From: Tardiphaga sp052076105
Lineage (GTDB): Bacteria > Pseudomonadota > Alphaproteobacteria > Rhizobiales > Xanthobacteraceae
Assembly: GCF_052076105.1 (NCBI RefSeq)
Contig: NZ_CP197245.1
Location: 2,232,001-2,296,000, forward strand
Direction of reading: 5' to 3'
Length of the DNA: 64,000 nt
The notes under the pieces were generated by a model. The model was not told the origin of the DNA and did no database searches. It saw only the letters and a list, made by a program, of their open reading frames with translations. Below, one piece after another: positions 22,830 through 31,312 of the stretch (the stretch's first letter is position 1; the number at the start of each line of letters is the position of its first letter). The translations under genes and the position numbers were made by a program.

Positions 22830-23147
22830 ATCTGGTTCGTCGCAAGACGATGGCGCTGAACCTTACGATGGACTGCGGGCAGACCCGGGGGCAGTACCCG
22901 GCGCCTCCACCTCAGCAGCTCGAGGCCTCATTCAGGTGGGGTCGATTTCGCCGGACGGTGAAATGCACGGGCTGCTCAGGCGGGGGCGAAACAGGATCGA
23001 TGGCCGCGAAGAAGTCGTGAATTGTGCTCGGCATGATACCGCCGTTATCGGGTCAAAACCTAAATGCAAACGATAACGTTCGCATGAACGAAGTGCGCCT
23101 CGCGGCGTAACCGTTCGGGGTAGGTCCACCTTGCAACAGAACGGCCA
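22830..23147 (+). ncRNA. ssrA: tmRNA (circularly permuted, two-piece)
   Basis: Trans-translation RNA in the split form typical of alphaproteobacteria. The acceptor piece ends about 22911 with CGCCTCC-A-CC, and its seven bases pair with GGGGGCG at the start of the coding piece (22982-22988; one G-U), forming the tRNA-like acceptor stem. The resume codon GCA is at 23066 and the tag reading frame gives ANDNVRMNEVRLAA and then TAA (23066-23110), with the AND start and LAA end expected of an SsrA tag. Outer limits (22830, 23147) are estimates. The part between the pieces (22912-22981) is presumably removed. A strong terminator follows at 23150. Confidence 0.88.
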
Positions 23148-23149
23148 TG

Positions 23150-23186
23150 GCCGCGTCAATCTTCGGGTTGGCGCGGCTTTTAATTT
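23150..23186 (+). terminator. Rho-independent terminator after ssrA
   Basis: A 10-bp stem (23150-23159 with 23168-23177, one G-U pair) closes an 8-nt loop and is followed by TTTTAATTT. It is the natural end of the tmRNA transcript. Confidence 0.85.
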
Positions 23187-23234
23187 GCCGGGTATTTCTG
23201 GTTTGCGGTGTCGGAGGGTGGAGCTTCCGCGCGT

Positions 23235-23474
23235 TCAGTGCCGGGTCTTGCCCGCCTGCAGGAACGGCTGCCGCGCATTTTCGTGTTTCTTGTAGAGTTC
23301 GAGCCAGCGCCGGTCTTCGGCATGGGCCCATTGTTCGAGCGAGATCCCAGGTGGGCGGCCGTGACCGATGGTGCCATCGAGGCGGGTGAATTCCACGGTC
23401 TCTTCCACGGTCAGTCCGATCAGCACCCGGATGCCCTGGTCATTCAGTTCATAGCTGTCGTCATCGTTGATCAT
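23235..23474 (-). CDS. Small conserved hypothetical protein
   Basis: A 79-residue acidic soluble protein starting at an ATG with a weak ribosome site. The pattern DQGIRVLIGLTVEETVEFTRLD followed by EDRRWLELYKKHENARQPF is regular and helix-rich, and is of a type found in Bradyrhizobium-like genomes. No known domain. It lies convergent to the tmRNA gene. Confidence 0.6.
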   Translation of the reverse strand: MINDDDSYELNDQGIRVLIGLTVEETVEFTRLDGTIGHGRPPGISLEQWAHAEDRRWLELYKKHENARQPFLQAGKTRH

Positions 23475-23757
23475 GCCGGCAATTGAGCAGGGCTGTAGGT
23501 GCGGTCAATGCAATTACGGGTTTAACCTAACCGATCAACCTTACCGGCAGAATGCGCGCATGATTGTCGGTAGCTAATCACGTTACAACGCGACGATACC
23601 GTGCTTTGCCGCCAGCTCACTCCGCGTCATCACGAAGCGCTGCGCGCCGGGGCTATGCTTGCTGTGGGCGCGCAAATTGTCGCCGACGCCACGACGTAAT
23701 TTTAACAGATTGCATGCTCACATTCCGTGTCGTTCGGTCGATGCGATGGAGCAGGCA

Positions 23758-23883
23758 ATGGCACGCAATTTCGGCGTTCCCCGACAGTTTACCCCGCGCG
23801 CGCACGCGCCTGTCTGGCCGCTGTGGGTGGTGGCTTTCGCGGTCGTCGCCGTGATCAATGCAGCGACATTCCTTCCGCACTAG
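23758..23883 (+). CDS. Small membrane protein (41 aa)
   Basis: Short reading frame starting at the ATG after GGAG with 6-7 nt spacing (23749-23752), encoding about 41 residues. After a basic stretch it has one hydrophobic segment (WPLWVVAFAVVAVINAATFL). It overlaps the convergent gene at 23855-24115 by 29 bp. Its reality depends only on the ribosome site and hydrophobic pattern. Confidence 0.4.
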   Translation: MARNFGVPRQFTPRAHAPVWPLWVVAFAVVAVINAATFLPH

Positions 23884-24115
23884 CGGGGGCAGGTGGCTGA
23901 TCACTCGGCGCTGCATTCGGCAGGCGCCACGACGCGAGCACGTAAAGCTTCATGCTGTTTTGGAAGCGCGATGTGACGGCGGTGAAGATGGCTTCGGGAT
24001 GCTCTGCCCAGATCGCGATCTGGTAGAGCGTCACGATCAGGTGGCCATCGCGAAATCTGTACTCTCCCGCGCCAGTGATCCCGCCGCAGTCCGTCCTTGA
24101 AACGTCCATCTCCAT
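23855..24115 (-). CDS. Small hypothetical protein
   Basis: An 86-residue protein from the ATG at 24115 (frame open to 24133). The central part GEYRFRDGHLIVTLYQIAIWAEH, followed by FTAVTSRFQNSMKLYVLASW, has the regular hydrophobic pattern of a real protein; the C-terminal end is Pro/Ala/Ser-rich. No known family. Its 3' end overlaps the small gene at 23758. Confidence 0.55.
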   Translation of the reverse strand: MEMDVSRTDCGGITGAGEYRFRDGHLIVTLYQIAIWAEHPEAIFTAVTSRFQNSMKLYVLASWRLPNAAPSDQPPAPASAEGMSLH

Positions 24116-24194
24116 CCCCAAATCCTGCCGCAAAAATCCCGCCCAGGAATCTCGTCGGCGCGCTCAGCGATCAAATCAAGATCGTGCGCGATCG

Positions 24195-24215
24195 TTCAAC
24201 TAACAAATAGTTGAA
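24195..24215. promoter_or_regulatory. Perfect inverted repeat, possible operator
   Basis: TTCAACTA and TAGTTGAA flank a 5-nt spacer (8-bp perfect arms, 21 bp in all), 80 bp upstream of the minus gene that starts at 24115. It could be an operator or a terminator-like hairpin. The nearest plus-strand frame begins at 24329. Confidence 0.4.
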
Positions 24216-24328
24216 ATCGGCCGGGGCGGGGGTACGGAAATTAATCTTCGTTAGCAGCGAGCCGCAAATTCAAACCAAACGGCGGCGGGGATTTTAAAAA
24301 TCGCAATGTATTGCTGTACCCAACGAGA

Positions 24329-24469
24329 ATGCCGGGGGGCTTCGTGGTGATCGAGACGTTGTTGTTGCTGAGTGTTGTTGCCGGTGTCGGCGGCCTGCTG
24401 GTGCAGGTCTATCGCTGGCGTCAGGACGTATTGTACGGCCCGTATATCCGCCGCGAGTGGCGCGATTGA
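24329..24469 (+). CDS. Small membrane protein (41-46 aa)
   Basis: A short open frame from ATG 24329 (46 residues) or GTG 24344 (41 residues, after a G-rich GGGGGG ribosome site). It encodes one hydrophobic segment rich in Leu and Val followed by an aromatic/basic end (VYRWRQDVLYGPYIRREWRD), the plan of a small single-span inner-membrane protein. It is below the size usually called and may not be real. Confidence 0.4.
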   Translation: MPGGFVVIETLLLLSVVAGVGGLLVQVYRWRQDVLYGPYIRREWRD

Positions 24470-24811
24470 TCATGCGCGGAACAACTTGAGGGAGAACTCC
24501 GCGCGCTGTGTCGGCGCGGGAGCTGTGCCAATCCCGCAAAAACAGGCTTGCGGAAGCAGTGGACACAGGTGCGGTTTCATTTCCACCGAACGGCGCGCCC
24601 CCTCACGCGCTATGTGCAGTGCGAGATGATCACCCGTTGGGCGGGTCAAAAATACGACATGCTCTGTTTACCATACCGGGGCTCTCCCCATTTCCGCCGC
24701 GATCCGGCTGCGATATATTCACCACTTGATGCGGAAGTGGGCCGCATCGGGATTTTGGCCGTGGGCATGCCCGGAGATGGGCAGGCGGCCGCTGGAATGG
24801 TATTGGGGCGT
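24470..24811. other. Intergenic stretch before rlpA
   Basis: About 340 bp without a convincing gene. An imperfect GC-rich hairpin sits near 24497-24523, and the rlpA reading frame is open back to 24548 without a good start. The promoter of rlpA should lie here, but I cannot point to a clear -35/-10 pair. Confidence 0.4.
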
Positions 24812-25747
24812 ATGGGGATTCGTGGGTCAAACCGACTCGGCCAGGCTGTTCAGGCAGCAGCGGCCATCAGCGCCTGCCTGGCGCTCGCCAATTGTTCGTC
24901 TTCCACCACCAGCTTCAGCCGCGTCGATCCGAAATATGGCGTCTCGAGCAGCCCCCGGGTTGTCGGGATGGGTGAGCCGGTTCCCAAGGGCGGCGGTACC
25001 TACCGTATCGGCAAGCCCTACACCGTCGCCGGCAAGCTCTATGTGCCGGAAGAAAACATCAATTACCGCGCTGAAGGTATCGCGTCCTGGTATGGCGACG
25101 CGTTCCACGGCCGCCTGACGGCCAATGGCGAAGTGTTCGACATGGCCTCGCTCACCGCAGCCCATCCGACGCTGCCGATCCCGAGCTATGCCCGCGTGAC
25201 CAACGTCTATAACGGCAAGTCGCTGATCGTTCGCGTCAACGATCGCGGCCCATATCACGGCAACCGCCTGATCGACGTCTCGAACAAGGCTGCCGAATTG
25301 CTCGAATTCAAGGGCAATGGCACCGCCAAGGTTCGCGTCGAATATGTCGGCCGCGCGCCGCTGGAAGGGTCGGACGATCGCCAGCTTGTTGCCACGCTGC
25401 GTACCGGTGAACCCGCACCGTCGCCATCTCTCGTTCGCGTCGCCTCTGCGCGTTCCTTCGTGCCTGACATGCAGGGCGGTCGCGTCGTCTCGCGCGATGT
25501 TCCTCTGCCGGAGGGGCGTCCGTATTCGCTCGGCAATACCTCGGCCGACGTAGCGTCCATCCGTTCGACCTCGGAAATGTCGGCGTCCAGCCGCATGCGC
25601 ACCGCATCGGCCCCGCGGATGACCGAGAACCATCGCGCGGTGTCCTATGAGAGCAACGCCGCTTACGCAGCACCTGCCGAACCGGATGACGGTACGGTCG
25701 ACGCGCGTGGCGCCCAGGCGATCCTGTCCGGCCGCGGTCTCTACTAA
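24812..25747 (+). CDS. rlpA: RlpA-family septal ring lipoprotein
   Basis: Outer-membrane lipoprotein of about 311 residues. I chose the ATG at 24812 because it gives a short lipoprotein signal ending in the lipobox ALANC (Cys near residue 27). The double-psi beta-barrel RlpA domain is seen in the middle (GIASWYGDAFHGRLTANGEVFDM-type segment, VRVNDRGPYHGNRLIDVSNKAA). Such proteins are lytic transglycosylases acting on denuded glycan strands at the division site in Pseudomonas. The C-terminal part is Ser/Arg-rich and not the usual SPOR domain. It precedes the D-Ala-D-Ala carboxypeptidase gene by 120 bp. Confidence 0.9.
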   Translation: MGIRGSNRLGQAVQAAAAISACLALANCSSSTTSFSRVDPKYGVSSSPRVVGMGEPVPKGGGTYRIGKPYTVAGKLYVPEENINYRAEGIASWYGDAFHGRLTANGEVFDMASLTAAHPTLPIPSYARVTNVYNGKSLIVRVNDRGPYHGNRLIDVSNKAAELLEFKGNGTAKVRVEYVGRAPLEGSDDRQLVATLRTGEPAPSPSLVRVASARSFVPDMQGGRVVSRDVPLPEGRPYSLGNTSADVASIRSTSEMSASSRMRTASAPRMTENHRAVSYESNAAYAAPAEPDDGTVDARGAQAILSGRGLY

Positions 25748-25867
25748 GCCGGCTCGTCTCACGACTGACACCAGACGGGCGCAGCACGGCGCCGTGATCC
25801 GCGTTGCACCTTGCCGCGTTGTTTGCCATCGGTGATCCTGTTAAGACCTGAGTATTCAGGACAGCAC

Positions 25868-27127
25868 ATGGCATCTGGCTCTATCCCCTTGAAACGACCG
25901 CAATTCGCCGTGCGGAGCTGGCGGACGCTTCTGGCTGCCCTGGTGGCTTTTGGCGTTGCCCTCGGCCCAGGCGCGCAGGCGGCGAACCAGAGCGTGCAGG
26001 GCGCCAAGAAGGTCGTCGAGGACGGCGGTTACGACACCGATGCGCCGACCGCGATCCTGATCGAGGCTGGCTCCGGCAGCGTGCTGTTCGAGAAGAATGC
26101 CGACGAACTCCGCGCGCCCTCCAGCATGATGAAGCTGATGACCGTGGAATTGGTGTTCGATGCGCTGACCCGCGGCGACATCAAGCTCACGGACGAATAT
26201 CGCGTCAGCGAGAATTCCTGGCGCAAGGGAGGCGCGCCGGCAGGCGCATCGACCATGTTTGCTGCGATCAACAGCCGCGTGCCGGTCGCTGATCTCTTGC
26301 GCGGTGCCATCATCCAGAGCGGTAACGATAGTTGCATGATCCTGGCCGAGGGCATCGCGGGCGGCGAGGCGGCCTTTGCCGAGAAGATGACGGCACGGGC
26401 GCGTGTGCTCGGCATGCCGAAATCGACCTTTGCCAATTCCAACGGCCTGCCGGACCCCGGCAACAAGATGACGGTGCGCGAGCTCGGCGTTCTCGCCCGC
26501 CATATCGTTCGCACCTATCCTGAATTCTACAAGCTGTTCGGCGAGCGCGAATTCACCTGGAACAAGATCCGTCAGCAGAACCGCAATCCGCTGCTGGCGA
26601 CGCTGGAGGGCGCTGACGGCTTCAAGACCGGCTACACCAAGGACGGCGGCTACGGCATGGTCGGCTCGGCCATTCGCGACGGCATGCGGCTGATCGTGGT
26701 GATCAACGGTCTGGACGATCCGGACGATCGCGCGACTGAAGCAAAGAAGCTGCTGGAATGGGGCTTCAGGAATTTCGAGGCCCGCACGCTGTTCGCGGCC
26801 GACCAGACCGTCGGTTTCGCCAAGGTGTTCGGCGGCGAGAGCCGCTCGGTCGCGCTCTCGGCCAAGGAGCCGGTGAAGGTGATGGTGCAGAAAAACGGCA
26901 CCGACAAGCTGATCGCCCGCGTCGTCTATAAAGGCCCTGTGCGTGCGCCCGTCGAGCCCGGTCAGCCGGTCGGCGTGATCAAGGTCTGGCGCGGTGCCAA
27001 TATCGCCGTGGAGACTCCGCTCTATACGGCGGCTGCCGTCGGCACCGGATCGACCATGCGGCGCGCCGTGGACGGCGCCGGCGAGCTGGTGATCGGATTG
27101 TTCCGCGCCGGCGCCGAGAAGCTTTGA
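25868..27127 (+). CDS. dacF: D-alanyl-D-alanine carboxypeptidase (PBP5/6 type)
   Basis: Periplasmic penicillin-binding carboxypeptidase, 419 residues from the ATG at 25868 (after AGGA). The signal peptide ends near AQAANQS. Active-site motifs are SSMMK (SxxK), SGND (SxN) and KTGYT (KTG), in order and at normal spacing for S11 peptidases; the C-terminal third is the PBP5-type beta domain and ends with an amphipathic Arg/Phe-rich stretch suited to membrane attachment. It trims the terminal D-Ala of peptidoglycan stem peptides. The gene precedes tmk by 1 bp. Confidence 0.93.
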   Translation: MASGSIPLKRPQFAVRSWRTLLAALVAFGVALGPGAQAANQSVQGAKKVVEDGGYDTDAPTAILIEAGSGSVLFEKNADELRAPSSMMKLMTVELVFDALTRGDIKLTDEYRVSENSWRKGGAPAGASTMFAAINSRVPVADLLRGAIIQSGNDSCMILAEGIAGGEAAFAEKMTARARVLGMPKSTFANSNGLPDPGNKMTVRELGVLARHIVRTYPEFYKLFGEREFTWNKIRQQNRNPLLATLEGADGFKTGYTKDGGYGMVGSAIRDGMRLIVVINGLDDPDDRATEAKKLLEWGFRNFEARTLFAADQTVGFAKVFGGESRSVALSAKEPVKVMVQKNGTDKLIARVVYKGPVRAPVEPGQPVGVIKVWRGANIAVETPLYTAAAVGTGSTMRRAVDGAGELVIGLFRAGAEKL

Positions 27128-27128
27128 C

Positions 27129-27815
27129 ATGGCGGATGCGCACACGACACCGCCGCCGCGCGGCCGCTTCGTCAGTTTTGAGGGCGGCGAGGGCGCCGGC
27201 AAATCAACGCAGATCAAGATTCTGGCGGACCGGCTGGAGGCCGAAGGCAAGCGCGTCATCGTCACCCGTGAACCCGGCGGCTCGCCCGGCGCCGAGATCA
27301 TTCGTCATGTGGTGCTGTCGGGCATGGGCAAGCTGCTCGGCCCCGAAGCCGAGACGCTGCTGTTTGCCGCCGCGCGCGACGACCATGTTCATGCGGTGAT
27401 TGCGCCGGCGCTCGAGCAGGGCATCTGGGTGTTGTGCGACCGTTTCTCGGATTCGACGCGGGCCTATCAGGGTCGGCTCGGACATGTCTCGCCGGAGCTG
27501 CTGAATGCGATGGAGCGCGTCACCATCGGGAGGCTCAAGCCCGATCTCACCGTCATTCTCGATATCCCGGTGTCGATCGGCATGCGACGCGCAGCGGCGC
27601 GACGCGGCACTGATGTGCCCGACAGGTTCGAGGCCGAGGGCATCGCCTTTCATCAGGGGCTGCGTGACGCGTTCCGGCAGATTGCGGCCGATGAACCGCA
27701 ACGCTGTGTGCTGATCGACGCCAATGCAGATCCAAAGATCGTATCGAACAATATCTGGGGCGTGTTGCGCCGACGCCTTCTGACGCCGTCGAACCACGAG
27801 GCAACACCCGCATGA
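27129..27815 (+). CDS. tmk: Thymidylate kinase
   Basis: Cytoplasmic dTMP kinase of 228 residues making dTDP. P-loop GGEGAGKST, the DRx-type catalytic segment CDRFSDSTRAYQG and the lid region with Arg-rich MRRAAARRG are visible. It is immediately downstream of the carboxypeptidase gene and overlaps holB by 4 bp, as in many Rhizobiales. Confidence 0.96.
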   Translation: MADAHTTPPPRGRFVSFEGGEGAGKSTQIKILADRLEAEGKRVIVTREPGGSPGAEIIRHVVLSGMGKLLGPEAETLLFAAARDDHVHAVIAPALEQGIWVLCDRFSDSTRAYQGRLGHVSPELLNAMERVTIGRLKPDLTVILDIPVSIGMRRAAARRGTDVPDRFEAEGIAFHQGLRDAFRQIAADEPQRCVLIDANADPKIVSNNIWGVLRRRLLTPSNHEATPA

Positions 27816-28858
27816 GCGCAAAGTCATCCGAGCAAACGATCTCGGCGCCGCATCCGCGCGAGACGACCGCGCTGTTCGGTCATCAGGGTGCCGAGGCCAC
27901 GCTGCTCGATGCCTATCGCGGCGGTCGCATTCCGCATGCTTGGCTGATCGGCGGCCCACAGGGCATCGGCAAGGCGACTTTGGCCTATCGTATGGCGCGT
28001 TTCGTATTGGCGCATCGCGATCCCACGTCCGCACAGGTTCAGTCAGCAACGTCGCTCGGTCTCGATCCGATGCATCCGATCGTGCGTCAGGTCGCCGCCG
28101 AATCCCATGGCGGTTTGCTGACACTGGAACGCTCGCTCAACGACAAGGGCGTGATGCGCACGGTAATCACCGTGGACGAGACCCGCGAGACCGTATCGTT
28201 TTTCGGCTCCACCGCCGCTGTCGACGGCTGGCGCGTCTGCATCGTCGATACCGTGGATGAGCTGAATGCCAACGCAGCCAACGCACTGCTGAAAGTGCTC
28301 GAAGAACCGCCGCTGCGCTCGCTGTTCCTGTTGATCACACATGCGCCGGCGCGCGTACTGCCAACCATCCAGTCGCGCTGCCGCAAGCTGCCGCTGCGTG
28401 GGCTGTCGACAGTGGATGTAACCCGCGCCACCGCGCAGGCCGCCGAACTCGAGACCAGCGATCCACTGCTGAAGGAGGTCGCTGAAGCCTCTGAAGGCAG
28501 TGTGTCGCGCGCTCTGAATCTGCTTGGAGGCGGTGCACTGAAACTGCACCAGCGCACCGCCTCGCTCCTGAATACGCTGCCGCATGTCGATCCACGCGAG
28601 CTGCATGCACTGGGGGATGCGCTGGGGACCAGCGACCGTGTCGCGCTCGGCGCTTTTGTCGACAGTGTCGACCGCTGGATCGGCGAGCGCATGCGGGCCG
28701 ATGACGCCAATGCCAACGCCAATCTGCCCCGCCTTGCGCGGCTGGCGGAGGTATGGGAAAAGATCAACCGAGCCGCGCGCGAGACCGAATCCTACAATCT
28801 CGAGCGAAAACCGCTGGTTTTCTCGGTATTTGGACTACTCGCCGAAGCAACGCGCTGA
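27812..28858 (+). CDS. holB: DNA polymerase III delta' subunit
   Basis: Clamp-loader subunit of 348 residues. A P-loop-like region (GGPQGIGKATLAYRMA), the sensor segment (DTVDELNANAANALLKVLEEPP) and the SRC motif (TIQSRCRKLPLRGL) are those of the delta'/DnaX family. It overlaps tmk by 4 bp and lies 72 bp before metG. It helps load the sliding clamp on DNA. Confidence 0.95.
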   Translation: MSAKSSEQTISAPHPRETTALFGHQGAEATLLDAYRGGRIPHAWLIGGPQGIGKATLAYRMARFVLAHRDPTSAQVQSATSLGLDPMHPIVRQVAAESHGGLLTLERSLNDKGVMRTVITVDETRETVSFFGSTAAVDGWRVCIVDTVDELNANAANALLKVLEEPPLRSLFLLITHAPARVLPTIQSRCRKLPLRGLSTVDVTRATAQAAELETSDPLLKEVAEASEGSVSRALNLLGGGALKLHQRTASLLNTLPHVDPRELHALGDALGTSDRVALGAFVDSVDRWIGERMRADDANANANLPRLARLAEVWEKINRAARETESYNLERKPLVFSVFGLLAEATR

Positions 28859-28930
28859 TCGCTGCGAGATTGGTTTCCGCCGATCCGCGCTTCACCAAGA
28901 TCGTCTTATTCAAGGTCCGTAAAGTCAGCC

Positions 28931-30496
28931 ATGACATCTGCAACCGATGCAACCCGACCGGCGTATTTCCTGACAACGCCGATCTTCTATCCCAACGGCG
29001 TGCCGCATATCGGCCATGCCTATACGGTCATGGCGACCGACACGATTGCGCGCTTCCAGAGGCTCGACGGTTACGACGTTCGTTTCCTGACCGGAACGGA
29101 TGAGCATGGTCTCAAGATGCAGCAGACCGCCGTCAAGGAAGGCCTGACGCCACTCGAACTGGCCGACCGGAATTCCGAGCGTTTCCGCGAGATGGATACC
29201 GCGCTCAACATTTCCTATGACGACTACATTCGCACCACGGAGCCGCGTCATGCGCGCTCCGTTCAGGCGCTGTGGGTCGCGCTGGAGAAGGCGGGCGCCA
29301 TCTATCTCGACAAATATGCCGGCTGGTATTCGGTTCGCCAGGAAGCCTATTTCGACGAAGCGGAAACAACGCTCGGCGACGATGGTGTCCGGCGTGAGCC
29401 GCTCGGCTCGCCGGTCGAGTGGACCGAGGAGGAAACCTATTTCTTCCGTCTGTCCGCATACCAGGACAAGCTGCTCGATCTGTATGCGCGTGTTCCTGAC
29501 TTCGTGTTGCCGCGCGAGCGCCTCAACGAAGTGACGAGCTTCGTCAAGGGCGGCCTGCAGGATCTGTCGATTTCGCGGACCACGTTCGATTGGGGCATCA
29601 AGGTGCCGGATGCGCCCGGCCATGTGATGTATGTCTGGATCGACGCGCTCACCAATTACATCACTGCCGCCGGCTATCCGGATGTCGATGGCGAAAGCTT
29701 CAAGCGCTACTGGCCTGCCAGCCTGCATGTGATCGGCAAGGATATCGTTCGCTTTCACGCGGTGTACTGGCCTGCATTCCTGATGGCTGCGGGGATCGAG
29801 GTCCCGCATCGCGTCTTCAGTCACGGATTTCTTCTCAACCGCGGTGAGAAGATGTCGAAGTCGGTCGGCAACGTGGTCGATCCAATCGGCATGGCCCAGC
29901 AATATGGCGTCGATCAGATGCGCTATTTCTTCATGCGCGAAGTCTCGTTCGGGCAAGACGGCAGCTACAATCACGAAGCCATCGTCAACCGGACCAATGC
30001 CGACCTCGCTAACGATCTCGGCAATCTCGCGCAACGTTCGCTGTCGATGATCGCCAAGCAATATGGTGGCGTGCTGCCCGAGCCCGGCGATTTCAGCGAC
30101 AACGACAAGGCCATCCTGGCGCAGGCCGACGGCATGCTGGAGCTCGCGCGCACCGCAATGGCAACGCAGCAGATCCATCAGGCGCTGAATGCGATCTGGG
30201 CTGTGGTCGCCGAGGCCAACCGCTACTTCGCGGGCGAGGCGCCGTGGGCGCTTGCCAAGACCGATCCGAAGAAGCAGGCCACGGTGCTCTACGTCACCGC
30301 CGAGGTCGTGCGGCAGGTCGCGATCTTGGCCCAGCCGGTGATGCCGGCGTCCTGTGCGAAGCTGCTCGATATTCTCGGTGTCGTCGAGAACGCGCGCGAT
30401 TTCACGGCAATTGCCACCCGCATCAAGCCTGGCACGCAACTGCCGACACCGACCGGCGTGTTCCCGCGCTATGTCGAGCCGGCGGCTGCGAGCTGA
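28931..30496 (+). CDS. metG: Methionyl-tRNA synthetase
   Basis: Class I synthetase of 521 residues charging tRNA-Met. HIGH motif HIGHAYT near the N-terminus and KMSKS motif (GEKMSKSVGN) near residue 310 are present. It is the short form without a C-terminal tRNA-binding dimer domain, as in many alphaproteobacteria. Located between holB and tatD on the same strand. Confidence 0.97.
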   Translation: MTSATDATRPAYFLTTPIFYPNGVPHIGHAYTVMATDTIARFQRLDGYDVRFLTGTDEHGLKMQQTAVKEGLTPLELADRNSERFREMDTALNISYDDYIRTTEPRHARSVQALWVALEKAGAIYLDKYAGWYSVRQEAYFDEAETTLGDDGVRREPLGSPVEWTEEETYFFRLSAYQDKLLDLYARVPDFVLPRERLNEVTSFVKGGLQDLSISRTTFDWGIKVPDAPGHVMYVWIDALTNYITAAGYPDVDGESFKRYWPASLHVIGKDIVRFHAVYWPAFLMAAGIEVPHRVFSHGFLLNRGEKMSKSVGNVVDPIGMAQQYGVDQMRYFFMREVSFGQDGSYNHEAIVNRTNADLANDLGNLAQRSLSMIAKQYGGVLPEPGDFSDNDKAILAQADGMLELARTAMATQQIHQALNAIWAVVAEANRYFAGEAPWALAKTDPKKQATVLYVTAEVVRQVAILAQPVMPASCAKLLDILGVVENARDFTAIATRIKPGTQLPTPTGVFPRYVEPAAAS

Positions 30497-30502
30497 GTTG
30501 AC

Positions 30503-31312
30503 GTGATGCTGGTCGACAGTCATTGCCATCTGGACTTTCCCGATTTCGCCGAAGACCTCGACGGCATCGTCGCACGCGCGGAAGCCGCAGGCGTCGGCAA
30601 GCTCGTGACGATCTCGACGCGGGTGCGCCGGCTGCCGGCATTGCTGGCAATCGCCGAACGTTTCCCGAATGTCTATTGCTCGGTCGGTACCCACCCGCAC
30701 AATGCCGACGAGGAAGACGGCATTTCCGCGGATGAGCTGGTCGAACTGACCAAGCATCCCAAAGTCATCGCGCTCGGCGAAGCCGGCCTTGATAACTTCT
30801 ACGAGCACGGCTCATCAGGCGCGCAGGAGCGAGGCTTTCGTGCCCATATTGCCGCGGCCCGCGCGACCGGCCTGCCGCTGGTGATCCACACCCGCGAGGC
30901 GGACGAGCAGTGCGGCAGTGTTCTCGCAGACGAGATGGCGAAGGGGCCATTCAAGGCGGTGTTGCATTGCTACACCGGCGGACGGGAGCTGGCGATGAAG
31001 GCCATCGACATGGGTCTGTCGATCTCCTTCACCGGCATCATCACCTTCAAGAAGTCACAGGAGCTGCGCGATCTCGCGGCTGAGCTTCCCGCCGACCGCA
31101 TCATGGTCGAAACCGATGCACCGTATCTGGCGCCCGGCAAATGGCGCGGCAAGCGCAACGAGCCATCCTATGTGGTCGAGACGGCGAAGGTGCTTGCGGA
31201 AACGCGAGGCGTGTCGCTCGAAGAGTTGTCGCGGCAGACCACAGAGAACTTCTTTCGCCTGTTCAGCAAGGCATCCGCCGAGAGCGCGCCTGGCACTGGC
31301 GTGCCGGCATGA
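30503..31312 (+). CDS. tatD: TatD-family metal-dependent DNase
   Basis: Hydrolase of the amidohydrolase superfamily, 269 residues. It has the TatD marks DSHCHLDF at the start, GEAGLDNF with the conserved Glu, H-T-R motif VIHTREADEQ, HCYTG, and ETDAPYLAP near the end, the metal-binding set of TatD nucleases. Start could be GTG 30503 or ATG 30506. It follows metG by 7 bp and overlaps the next gene by 4 bp, and is probably cotranscribed. Confidence 0.93.
   Translation: MMLVDSHCHLDFPDFAEDLDGIVARAEAAGVGKLVTISTRVRRLPALLAIAERFPNVYCSVGTHPHNADEEDGISADELVELTKHPKVIALGEAGLDNFYEHGSSGAQERGFRAHIAAARATGLPLVIHTREADEQCGSVLADEMAKGPFKAVLHCYTGGRELAMKAIDMGLSISFTGIITFKKSQELRDLAAELPADRIMVETDAPYLAPGKWRGKRNEPSYVVETAKVLAETRGVSLEELSRQTTENFFRLFSKASAESAPGTGVPA

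Noticed and set aside
23053..23331. Minus-strand frame of 92 residues over ssrA
   Set aside because: It overlaps the tmRNA coding piece and its terminator, and has no ribosome site or domain.
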